Source: Egibacteraceae bacterium (GTDB lineage: Bacteria; Actinomycetota; Nitriliruptoria; Euzebyales; Egibacteraceae). From it: a stretch of 64,000 nt of DNA. Location: positions 408,933-472,932 of the forward strand of contig JAUJNX010000003.1 in the NCBI GenBank assembly GCA_030447925.1. Direction: 5' to 3'. Position 1 is the first letter of the stretch, and each line of letters opens with the position of its first letter. Made by a program: the position numbers and the translations under genes. A model generated the notes under the pieces. The model was not told where the DNA came from and did no database searches. It saw nothing but the letters and a program-made list of their open reading frames with translations. Positions 57,576 through 64,000 of the stretch are shown one piece after another.

Positions 57576-58628
57576 GTGGCGCAGCACCGGGTGGCGGTGG
57601 TCGGCGGGGACGGGATCGGGCCGGAGGTGACGGCCCAGGCGCTGAAGGTCCTGGGCGCCGCCGCGGACCGCTTCGGGTTCACGGTGTCGACGCAGGACTA
57701 CGACCTGGGCGGCCGACGGTGGCTGGCGACGGGCGAGGTCCTGCCCGACGCGGTACTGGAGGAGCTGCGCGGCGTCGACGCGATCCTGCTCGGCGCCGTC
57801 GGCACCCCCGAGGTCCCGCCCGGCGTCCTGGAGCGCGGCCTGCTGCTGCGGCTGCGCTTCGCGTTCGACCAGTACGTCAACCTCCGGCCCGTCCGCCTGC
57901 TCCCCGGCGTCACCAGCCCGATCGCCGGGCTCACCCCGGACCGCTGTGACCTGGTGGTGGTGCGGGAGAACACCGAGGGCGCCTACGTCGGCGCCGGCGG
58001 CGTCGTGTACGCCGGCACCCCGGCGGAGGTGGCCACGCAGGAGTCGCTCAACACCCGGCACGGGGTCGAGCGCGTCGTCCGCGACGCGTTCGCCCGTGCC
58101 CGGGTGCGGCGGCGCCACCTCACGCTGTGCCACAAGACCAACGTGCTGGGCTGGGCGGGCGACCTGTGGCGGCGGACCGTCGAGGAGGTCGGCCGCGACT
58201 TCCCCGACGTCACCACCGACTACGTCCACGTCGACGCCGCCTGCCTCTACCTGGTCACCCAGCCGGAGCGCTTCGACGTCATCGTCACCGACAACCTGTT
58301 CGGCGACATCATCACCGACCTCGGCGCGGCCGTGCAGGGCGGGCTGGGCTTCGCCGCGAGCGGCAACCTCGACCCCACGCGGCGCGCGCCCAGCATGTTC
58401 GAGCCCGTGCACGGGTCGGCGCCCGACATCGCCGGGACGGGCCGCGCCAGCCCGGTCGCTGCGGTCCTGTCGCTGGCCATGTGCCTGGAGCACCTCGGGG
58501 AGACGACCGCCGCCCGCGCGGTCGACGACGCGGTGGCCGCGATCCTGCCCGGCCTGTACGGGCGCGGGGAGCCCGTGGGATACTCGACGGATCAGATCGG
58601 TGACCAGCTGGCCGAGGCGGTCGCCTGA
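57576..58628 (+). CDS. leuB: 3-isopropylmalate dehydrogenase
   Basis: A 350-aa enzyme. [20 protein letters not shown] at the N-terminus, [33 protein letters not shown] (catalytic Lys) and [20 protein letters not shown] with [15 protein letters not shown] are beta-decarboxylating dehydrogenase motifs. It oxidises 3-isopropylmalate to 2-oxoisocaproate with NAD+. GTG 57576 follows GGGGGAG. It is 20 bp from ilvE, giving the last two steps of leucine synthesis in one operon, separated from leuACD by about 26 kb. Confidence 0.93.
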   Translation: MAQHRVAVVGGDGIGPEVTAQALKVLGAAADRFGFTVSTQDYDLGGRRWLATGEVLPDAVLEELRGVDAILLGAVGTPEVPPGVLERGLLLRLRFAFDQYVNLRPVRLLPGVTSPIAGLTPDRCDLVVVRENTEGAYVGAGGVVYAGTPAEVATQESLNTRHGVERVVRDAFARARVRRRHLTLCHKTNVLGWAGDLWRRTVEEVGRDFPDVTTDYVHVDAACLYLVTQPERFDVIVTDNLFGDIITDLGAAVQGGLGFAASGNLDPTRRAPSMFEPVHGSAPDIAGTGRASPVAAVLSLAMCLEHLGETTAARAVDDAVAAILPGLYGRGEPVGYSTDQIGDQLAEAVA

Positions 58629-58648
58629 CAGGGACAGGAGCTGCGGGC

Positions 58649-59572
58649 ATGCCCATCACCGAGGTCGCGAAGATCTGGATGGACGGCGAGCTCGTGGACT
58701 GGGCGGACGCGAAGGTCCACGTCCTGACCCCGACGCTGCACTACGGCTGGGGCGTGTTCGAGGGCATCCGCGCCTACGCCACGCCCGACGGCCCCGCGGT
58801 CTTCCAGCACCGCCCGCACATGGAGCGCCTGCACCGGTCGGCGCGCATCCTGCAGCTCCAGCTGCCCTACTCCGTCGACGAGCTCATGGCCGCCACCCGC
58901 GAGCTCGTGCGCGTCAACGACCTGGAGTCGTGCTACATCCGCCCGCTGGTCTACCTCGGCTACGGCGAGATGGGGCTGAACCCGCTGCCCAGCACCGTCC
59001 GGGTGATGATCGCCTGCTGGCCGTGGGGCACCTACCTGGGCGAGGAGGGCATCGCCAACGGCGTCCGCGCCAAGATCTCGTCGTGGCAGCGCATCGGCGC
59101 GAACATGATCCCGACCGGCGCGAAGGCGGCGGGGGTGTACATCAACTCCTCGCTGGCCAAGGTCGAGGCCCTGAAGGCCGGCTACGACGAGGCCGCTGCT
59201 GAACGAGCACGGCCGGATCGCCGAGGGCTCGGGCGAGAACATCTTCGTGGTCAAGGACGGCGTGCTGAAGACCCCGCCCCTGTCGGAGGGCGTCCTGCAG
59301 GGCGTGACCCGCGACACGATCTTCGCGTTCGCCCGCGACCTCGACATCCCGCTGGTCGAGACCCTGATGCTCCGCCAGGACCTCTACCTGGCCGACGAGG
59401 CGTTCTACACCGGCGCACCGCGGCGGAGGTCGTGCCCATCCGCAGCGTCGACGAGCGCGACATCGGCGCCCCCGGGCCGATCACCAAGCAGCTCCAGGAC
59501 CTGTTCTTCGCGGTCGTGGCGGGCAAGGAGCCGCGCTACGCCCACATGCTCGACCACGTGAAGGGTGGTTGA
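58649..59572 (+). CDS. ilvE: Branched-chain amino acid aminotransferase (two compensating frameshifts)
   Basis: ATG 58649 with AGGAG upstream. WMDGELVDWADAKVHVLTPT and HYGWGVFEGIRAY start the class IV fold, and the PLP lysine is in IPTGAKAAGVYINSSLAKVE. Near 59198 the frame shifts to LLNEHGRIAEGSGENIFVVK and DTIFAFARDLDIPLVETLML, then near 59416 it returns for AAEVVPIRSVDERDIG. Both breaks fall within conserved text, so two indel errors are likely. Restored length is about 307 aa. It transaminates 2-oxoisocaproate, 2-oxoisovalerate and 3-methyl-2-oxovalerate. Confidence 0.88.
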   Translation: MPITEVAKIWMDGELVDWADAKVHVLTPTLHYGWGVFEGIRAYATPDGPAVFQHRPHMERLHRSARILQLQLPYSVDELMAATRELVRVNDLESCYIRPLVYLGYGEMGLNPLPSTVRVMIACWPWGTYLGEEGIANGVRAKISSWQRIGANMIPTGAKAAGVYINSSLAKVEALKAGYDEAAAERARPDRRGLGREHLRGQGRRAEDPAPVGGRPAGRDPRHDLRVRPRPRHPAGRDPDAPPGPLPGRRGVLHRRTAAEVVPIRSVDERDIGAPGPITKQLQDLFFAVVAGKEPRYAHMLDHVKGG

Positions 59573-59965
59573 GCGCCGCCGCCGCCTGATCGGGGTCGGG
59601 CTCGTCCTGCTCAGCGGGGCGAGCTTCGGCACCCTGGCCATCTCCGCCCGGCTGGCCTACGACGCGGGCGGGGACGTCACCGCCAGCGCCCGGCGTTCCC
59701 TACGGGCGTCCAGGGGTCCTGGCGGTGCTGGGGCTCGCGCTGGTGGCCACCGTCGTCGCCGTGGTCGCCTTCTTCGCCGGGCTGGAGCGGATCGGCCCCG
59801 ACGGAGACGTCCAGCCTGTCCACCGTCGAGTCGGCCGTCACCGTCGTGCTGGCCGCCGCCGTCCTCGGCGAGACCGTGTCCGCGCTCCAGGTCGCCGGTG
59901 GCGCCCTCATCCTGGCGGCGGTCGTGCTCCTGGCCCGCAGCCCCGCTCGTCCCGCGGCCGCCTAG
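59566..59965 (+). pseudogene. Internally deleted EamA-family transporter remnant
   Basis: The first helix (RLIGVGLVLLSGASFGTLAI) is intact, but at about 59695 the sequence jumps to the last repeat (GVLAVLGLALVATVVAVVAF, then after another frame change LSTVESAVTVVLAAAVLGET and ALILAAVVLLARSPARPAAA). About half of a normal 300-aa DMT transporter is missing. It overlaps the ilvE 3' end and ends at TAG 59963-59965, directly against a repeat array. The deletion cannot be explained by single-base errors. Confidence 0.7.
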
Positions 59966-60053
59966 GTGTGCACCTCAGACGCCGGGCGGCTCACGGTGTG
60001 CACCTCAGACGCCGGGCGGCTCACGGTGTGCACTCAGACGCCGGGCGGCTCAC
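59965..60053 (-). repeat. Tandem array of the 30-bp repeat unit (three units, minus orientation)
   Basis: Units at 59965-59994, 59995-60024 (30 bp each) and 60025-60053 (29 bp, one base missing). On the minus strand each reads GTGAGCCGCCCGGCGTCTGA then GGTGCACACC, the form found in mini-cistron 2. Translated it would give [10 protein letters not shown] repeated. It separates the transporter remnant from the cupin gene and does not abut a start codon. Confidence 0.9.
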
Positions 60054-60088
60054 GAGCAAGGAGACACCCGCCTGAGCGGCCGGGACCC

Positions 60089-60451
60089 CTACTCGAGCGC
60101 GCGGCCGGTGGTGCCGGGGCGGTCGCTGTCGCCGGCGTTGACGGTGCCGCGCGGCTCGAACATGACGATGTGGGTCTCGTCGTCGGCCACCGGCAGGTGG
60201 CGCTGGCCGCGCGGGACGACGTAGAGCTGGCCCGGTCCCAGGACCACGTCGTCGCGGCCCTCCAGGCGCAGGCGCAGCTCGCCGCGGGTGACCAGGAACA
60301 GCTCGTCGGTCTCGGGGTGGGCGTGCCAGTCGAAGGAGCCCTCGACCTTGGCGATCTTCACGTCGTAGTCGTTCACCCCCGCCACGATCCGCGGGCTCCA
60401 GCGGTCGTCGAAGCGGGTGAACGCCTCGGCGAGGTCGACGCGGTCGTCCAT
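60089..60451 (-). CDS. Small cupin-domain protein
   Basis: A 120-aa protein; ATG 60451 preceded by GGAGGA. The cupin metal motif 1 is SFDWHAHPETDELFLVTRGE (HxH...E) and motif 2 is GQLYVVPRGQRHLPVA. Single beta-barrel, probably binding Mn, Fe or Zn; the closest named relatives are mannose-6-phosphate isomerase-like cupins of unproven reaction. It begins inside the 3' end of the GH130-type gene, so they are coupled and may act on the same sugar. Confidence 0.75.
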   Translation of the reverse strand: MDDRVDLAEAFTRFDDRWSPRIVAGVNDYDVKIAKVEGSFDWHAHPETDELFLVTRGELRLRLEGRDDVVLGPGQLYVVPRGQRHLPVADDETHIVMFEPRGTVNAGDSDRPGTTGRALE

Positions 60452-61950
60452 GTCCAGTCCTCCCGGACGGGGTGTTCCAGCACGCGGGCCACGAGGTCGT
60501 CGAGGTCGGCCAGGGCGAAGCGCGCCCCGGCGTCGGAGTATTCGTAGGGCATGACCACGTGCCGCCCGTGGGTCATGGCCCCGCACGAGTACACCACGTT
60601 GGGGACGTAGCCCTCCCGCTCGTCGCCGTCGGGCTCCAGGATCGGGTCGGGCAGGTCGGCGATGATCCGGCGCGGGTCGTCCAGGTCCAGCAGCATCGCC
60701 CCGATGACGTAGCGCCGCATCGGTCCCACGCCGTGGGTGAGGACCAGCCACCCGGCCTCGGTCTCGATCGGCGAGCCGCAGTTGCCCATCTGGAACAGCT
60801 CCCACCACTGGACGGGCAGGCGCAGGCGGTAGCGGTCGTCCCAGAAGCGGACGTGGTCGGAGTGCATGACGTAGAGGTTCTGGCGGTCGTAGCGCCCCAG
60901 CGCCCAGTACTGGCCGTCGATCTTGCGGGGGAACAGCGCCAGCCCCTTGTTCGCGGCGCTCTCGCCGTTCAGCGTCACGACGCGGAAGGTCACGAAGTCG
61001 GGGGTCTCGATGAGCTGGGGGAGGATCTGGGTGCCGTCGAAGGCGGTGTAGGTGGCGTAGTAGGTGACCGCGCCGTCGTCGTCGGTGAAGCGCACGAAGC
61101 GCGCGTCCTCCATCCCGCGGCTCTCGTTGGGGCCCTCGGGGAACAGCACCCGCTCCGACAGCGGGACGTCGGGGTCGAAGGTGACCTGGTAGTTGGACGC
61201 GGCCAGCCAGGAGATGCGGTGGCTGGTCGCCGCCCACATCGCCTCGGCCATCGGGCTGTCCTCCAGGGTCGCCAGCGCCCCCGCCAGCTCCTCGCCGGTG
61301 AAGGGGTTGGGCAGCGGGTGCAGGACCTGCTCGGCGACCTCGTTCATCGCGCCCAGCTCGCCGAGCTTGTAGGCGAACAGGTGTTTGTCGTACTCCGGGA
61401 AGTGGCGGTCGCCGGTCTGCACCCAGCCGGTCATCGGGTCCAGCCGCGGCACGCCGTGCGCGTTGACGACGCCGGTGCGGAACTCGATGGACGACAGGTG
61501 GTTCTCGCCCACGGCGCGCAGGCTGAGCACGAACCGGCACTCGCCGGGGGCCAGGCCGGTCTGGTCGGGGTGGGCCACGATGGACGGGTTGAACAGCGCG
61601 GCGGCCTCCAGGGAGTACTCCGCGGTGAAGTAGGCGCCCATGACCAGCCGGCGCTCCCGCGACGGCGGCACCCCGCCGTCCAGCTGGCCGGCGACGGCCG
61701 CGAAGCTGCGCTCCAGGGCCGCCTCCAGGTCGCGGTGGCGGTCGCCGAAGGCGGCGCGGACCTGGGCGAGGCGGCGGTCGATCTCCTCGTCGGACATCCC
61801 CTGCACCTCGAGCAGCAGGCGGGCGACGCGCGTCTCGGGCGCGGCCGGGTCCTCGCCCGGCAGGTAGATGCGCGCGAGCACGCGCCCGGGATCGGGGAGC
61901 AGGCGCTCACCGACGCGGGTCATGACAGGGGGGCGGGGGCCAGGCGTCAT
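60373..61950 (-). CDS. Glycoside hydrolase family 130-like protein (mannoside phosphorylase type)
   Basis: About 525 aa from ATG 61950 (ATG 61923 possible). An N-terminal helical region (ARIYLPGEDPAAPETRV) precedes the five-bladed propeller: FNPSIVAHPDQ, ESRGMEDARFVRF, TYTAFDGTQILPQLIETPDF and GCGSPIE-like MGNCGSPIETEAGWLVLTHG. The NESRGMEDARF and GNCGSPIE elements are GH130 landmarks; members phosphorolyse beta-mannosides. The frame overlaps the cupin gene by 79 bp; an indel near 60451 may hide an earlier stop. Confidence 0.75.
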   Translation of the reverse strand: MTPGPRPPVMTRVGERLLPDPGRVLARIYLPGEDPAAPETRVARLLLEVQGMSDEEIDRRLAQVRAAFGDRHRDLEAALERSFAAVAGQLDGGVPPSRERRLVMGAYFTAEYSLEAAALFNPSIVAHPDQTGLAPGECRFVLSLRAVGENHLSSIEFRTGVVNAHGVPRLDPMTGWVQTGDRHFPEYDKHLFAYKLGELGAMNEVAEQVLHPLPNPFTGEELAGALATLEDSPMAEAMWAATSHRISWLAASNYQVTFDPDVPLSERVLFPEGPNESRGMEDARFVRFTDDDGAVTYYATYTAFDGTQILPQLIETPDFVTFRVVTLNGESAANKGLALFPRKIDGQYWALGRYDRQNLYVMHSDHVRFWDDRYRLRLPVQWWELFQMGNCGSPIETEAGWLVLTHGVGPMRRYVIGAMLLDLDDPRRIIADLPDPILEPDGDEREGYVPNVVYSCGAMTHGRHVVMPYEYSDAGARFALADLDDLVARVLEHPVREDWTWTTASTSPRRSPASTTAGARGSWRG

Positions 61951-62035
61951 CAGGGTCCGATCTGTACCACGGGCGAACGAGGGCGGAACCCGGCCGCTTG
62001 CGCAGGGTGAGGCTAGCCCGGCAGACTGCGACCTG

Positions 62036-62131
62036 ATGGTGGCCGACGCACGCACCGCAGTCCCCGCCGCCCCGCGCGGTGGGCACCTCGTCGTGCCCGC
62101 GATCACCATCATCATTCCTCAGCTCCCGTAG
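62036..62131 (+). CDS. Isoleucine-rich leader peptide of cimA
   Basis: A 31-aa frame, ATG 62036 to TAG 62131. It begins MVADARTAVPAAPRGG and ends HLVVPAITIIIPQLP. The ATC ACC ATC ATC ATT run gives four Ile and one Thr among five codons, with two Val just before. cimA, 90 nt downstream, starts isoleucine synthesis by the citramalate route, so this fits attenuation by isoleucyl-tRNA charging. A weak -35/-10 (TTGCGC, 18 nt, CAGACT) ends about 9 nt before the ATG, suggesting a leaderless transcript. Confidence 0.65.
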   Translation: MVADARTAVPAAPRGGHLVVPAITIIIPQLP

Positions 62132-62132
62132 A

Positions 62133-62173
62133 CCGGCTGTTCGCCGGCGCGGGAGCGGCCGGCGGACCTCCCG
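62133..62173 (+). promoter_or_regulatory. Alternative hairpins between leader peptide and cimA
   Basis: Three overlapping stems are possible: CCGGC (62133-62137) with GCCGG (62143-62147); GCCGGC (62143-62148) with GCCGGC (62158-62163); CGGGAG (62150-62155) with CTCCCG (62168-62173). The first two are mutually exclusive, and the second encloses one arm of the third, the logic expected of an attenuator. No T-run follows. Confidence 0.45.
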
Positions 62174-62221
62174 TCCGGTCACGCCCGTCCGGTGGCAGCC
62201 CCGACCGTCAGGGAAACCGAC

Positions 62222-63778
62222 GTGGCTGTAGCGCTGTACGACACGACCCTGCGCGACGGCACCCAGCAGGAGGGTGTCGCGCCCAGCGTCCAGGACAAAC
62301 TGCGGGTCGCCCGGGCGGTCGACTCGCTGGGCGTCGGCTACATCGAGGGCGGCTGGCCGGGCGCGAACCCCAAGGACACCGAGTTCTTCCGCCGCGCCGC
62401 CGCCGGCGAGCTGGTCCTGGAGCGCGCGACGCTCACGGCGTTCGGCATGACCCGCCGGCCGGGGCGCGACGCGGCGGCGGACCCGGGGCTGGCGGCGCTG
62501 CTGGCCGCGTCGACCCCGGTGGTGTGCCTGGTCGGCAAGGCGTCGCCGCTGCACGTCACCGAGGCCCTCGGCACCACCCTGGACGAGAACCTGGCCATGG
62601 TCGAGGAGTCGGTCCGACTGCTCCGCGGCGAGGGCCGGCGCGTGTTCTTCGACGCCGAGCACTTCTTCGACGGCCACGCCCTGGACCCCGCCTACGCCCA
62701 GGCGGTGCTCGACGCCGCCGCGGCCGGCGGGGCCGAGTGCGTCGTCCTGTGCGACACCAACGGCGGCGCGATGCCCGACCGGGTCGGCCGGGTCGTGCGC
62801 GAGGCCGTGGCCCGCTGCGCGGTCGAGGTCGGCGTGCACGTCCACGACGACGCCGACTGCGCCGTGGCCAACTCCCTGGTCGCCGTGCGGGCCGGCGCCA
62901 CCCACGTGCAGGGCACGGTGAACGGGATCGGCGAGCGCTGCGGCAACGCCAACCTCACCTCGCTGGTCGCGAACCTGCAGCTCAAGGCGGGCCTGCCGGT
63001 CGTGACCGACGCCGACCTGGCGCGCCTGACCACGGTGTCCCACCACGTCGCCGAGGTCCTCAACCTCGCCCCCGACCCCCACCAGCCGTACGTGGGCGCC
63101 AGCGCCTTCGCCCACAAGGCGGGCCTGCACGCCAGCGCGCTGGCCAAGCGCGCCGACAGTTACCAGCACGTCGCGCCGGAGCGCGTCGGCAACGCGCTGC
63201 GGATGGTCGTCAGCGAGCTGGCGGGACGTGCGACGGTGCTGCTGCGCGGGGCGGACCTCGGCGTCGACCTGGACGGCCGTCCCGAGGTCGTCGACCGCAT
63301 CCTCAAGCGCGTGAAGGACCTGGAGTACGCCGGCTGGACGTTCGAGGCGGCCGACGCCTCCTTCGCCCTGCTCGTCCGCGACGAGTGCGGTCTGCCGCCG
63401 GCGCCGTTCGTCCTGGAGGGCTACCGCGCCGGCGTCGAGCGCCGCGAGGACGGGCGGGTCGTCGCCGAGGCGACGGTCCGGGTGGTGGTGGACGGCACGC
63501 GCCTGCTGGGGGCGGGGGAGGGGACCGGCCCGGTCGAGTCGCTGGACCAGGCGTTCCGCGCGGCCGTCGGCGACCGCTTCCCCGCGCTGGCGGGCCTGCG
63601 GCTGGCCGACTACAAGGTCCGCATCCTCGACGGCGCGGGCGGGACCGCGGCGACCACGCGGGTTCTGGTGACCTCGCGCGACGGCGACCGCGAGTTCACC
63701 ACCATCGGGGTGTCGCCCAACGTCATCGAGGCGTCCTGGCTGGCCCTGGCCGACGCCTACCGCTACGCGCTGCTGTAG
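62222..63778 (+). CDS. cimA: (R)-citramalate synthase
   Basis: A 518-aa LeuA-superfamily enzyme. ALYDTTLRDGTQQEGVAPSV, VGYIEGGWPGANPKD and EHFFDGHALDPAYA are CimA-type features (LeuA has other residues at these places), with VHVHDDADCAVANSLVAV and GERCGNANLTSLVANLQLK in the barrel and FAHKAGLHASALAKRADSYQ in the linker. The C-terminal LeuA-type allosteric domain is present. It condenses pyruvate with acetyl-CoA to citramalate, feeding isoleucine synthesis. GTG 62222 with AGGGA is preferred over GTG 62192. Confidence 0.88.
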   Translation: MAVALYDTTLRDGTQQEGVAPSVQDKLRVARAVDSLGVGYIEGGWPGANPKDTEFFRRAAAGELVLERATLTAFGMTRRPGRDAAADPGLAALLAASTPVVCLVGKASPLHVTEALGTTLDENLAMVEESVRLLRGEGRRVFFDAEHFFDGHALDPAYAQAVLDAAAAGGAECVVLCDTNGGAMPDRVGRVVREAVARCAVEVGVHVHDDADCAVANSLVAVRAGATHVQGTVNGIGERCGNANLTSLVANLQLKAGLPVVTDADLARLTTVSHHVAEVLNLAPDPHQPYVGASAFAHKAGLHASALAKRADSYQHVAPERVGNALRMVVSELAGRATVLLRGADLGVDLDGRPEVVDRILKRVKDLEYAGWTFEAADASFALLVRDECGLPPAPFVLEGYRAGVERREDGRVVAEATVRVVVDGTRLLGAGEGTGPVESLDQAFRAAVGDRFPALAGLRLADYKVRILDGAGGTAATTRVLVTSRDGDREFTTIGVSPNVIEASWLALADAYRYALL

Positions 63779-64000
63779 GCGGCGGCCGCGGCCGCGGCCG
63801 TGGGCGGGCGGGCGCCGCCGGCCCCACCCGCCCCCGCCCCCCCCCCCCCCGCCACCGCCGCCCCCGCCCGGGGGGGGCCCGGGCGGCCGCCCCCGCGCGG
63901 GGCGCGGGCCGCCCGCGGCGCCCCGCGCCGCGGCCCAAGCCGCGGTGGCCCCGGGGCGGGGGGGCACCGCGCGCGCCCCGGGGGCGCGCTGGGCGGCGGG
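63779..64000. other. Low-complexity G/C tail of the window
   Basis: No gene can be supported. The sequence is almost pure G and C with a run of about 15 C near 63838-63852 and several long G or C runs. It looks like a poorly resolved sequence end rather than real coding or regulatory DNA. Confidence 0.6.

Noticed and set aside
59962..59970. IS481 terminus, because CTAGGTGTG resembles the ends of IS-D
   Set aside because: Only about nine bases match, they continue as the 30-bp repeat, and there is no second end or transposase.

Overview
This looks like chromosomal DNA of a deep-branching, free-living, very high-G+C Actinomycetota. The signs are a codon third position that is nearly always G or C, frequent GTG/TTG starts, ATGA/GTGA stop-start overlaps, TAGNNT-type -10 boxes placed 6-8 nt before start codons, and gene families typical of the phylum (MhuD-like heme enzyme, Holin-X, DUF4235, DUF4383, CbiX with a Cys tail, GlcDEF). 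A lineage such as Nitriliruptoria or Thermoleophilia is possible, but I cannot fix it from the sequence. About a dozen otherwise intact genes are broken by single-base indels, several in G/C runs, so many frameshifts are probably sequencing errors.

Layout. 1-14.7 kb is housekeeping and sensory: an ABC ATPase edge, a quinone oxidoreductase, a thioredoxin-like lipoprotein with an in-frame TGA exactly where the first CXXC cysteine belongs (candidate selenoprotein), a cobalamin-binding CarH-like regulator upstream of a metallo-beta-lactamase-fold gene, an HD protein, a D,D-carboxypeptidase, RNA and ribosomal-protein methyltransferases, a GGDEF-EAL protein, and a convergent heme-degrading-enzyme/TspO pair. 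15.5-21.7 kb is an insertion-sequence island: three IS5-type elements, one IS5-type remnant and one IS481-type element, each junction formed by a CTAG. The island sits where two convergent genes both end in TAG on the two strands of one CTAG. It carries an orphan histidine kinase between inverted copies of one IS.

21.7-32.5 kb holds cbiX, a 2-oxoacid dehydrogenase operon (E1 alpha, E1 beta, E2), an ACT-domain protein and, divergently, a leader peptide plus leuA, a 69-aa gene, leuC, leuD and a YfdC-type channel. 33-37.3 kb encodes a SNF2 helicase with its SWIM-finger partner. 38.4-51 kb contains a sigma-70 factor, an oxidoreductase, sugar enzymes, two HAD proteins, an L,D-transpeptidase lipoprotein and a NarL-type two-component pair. 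51.8-64 kb contains a secreted PLC-like protein, glycolate oxidase (glcDEF), leuB-ilvE, a cupin/GH130 pair, and cimA behind an isoleucine-rich leader peptide. Leucine synthesis and the citramalate route to isoleucine are therefore nearly complete here, with apparent ribosome-mediated attenuation at both entry enzymes.

The most unusual structure is a small repeated cassette carrying GCCGCCCGGCGTCTGAGGTG followed by CACCC. At three operon junctions (leuA/69-aa gene, leuC/leuD, helicase/SWIM) it lies exactly inside an ATGA or GTGA stop-start overlap. There it creates a 20-, 22- or 40-codon mini-cistron that starts on the upstream stop and ends on the downstream start, all ending RPA[SR]EVH[PT]. 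The same 30-bp unit forms non-coding tandem arrays at 53.0 and 60.0 kb.
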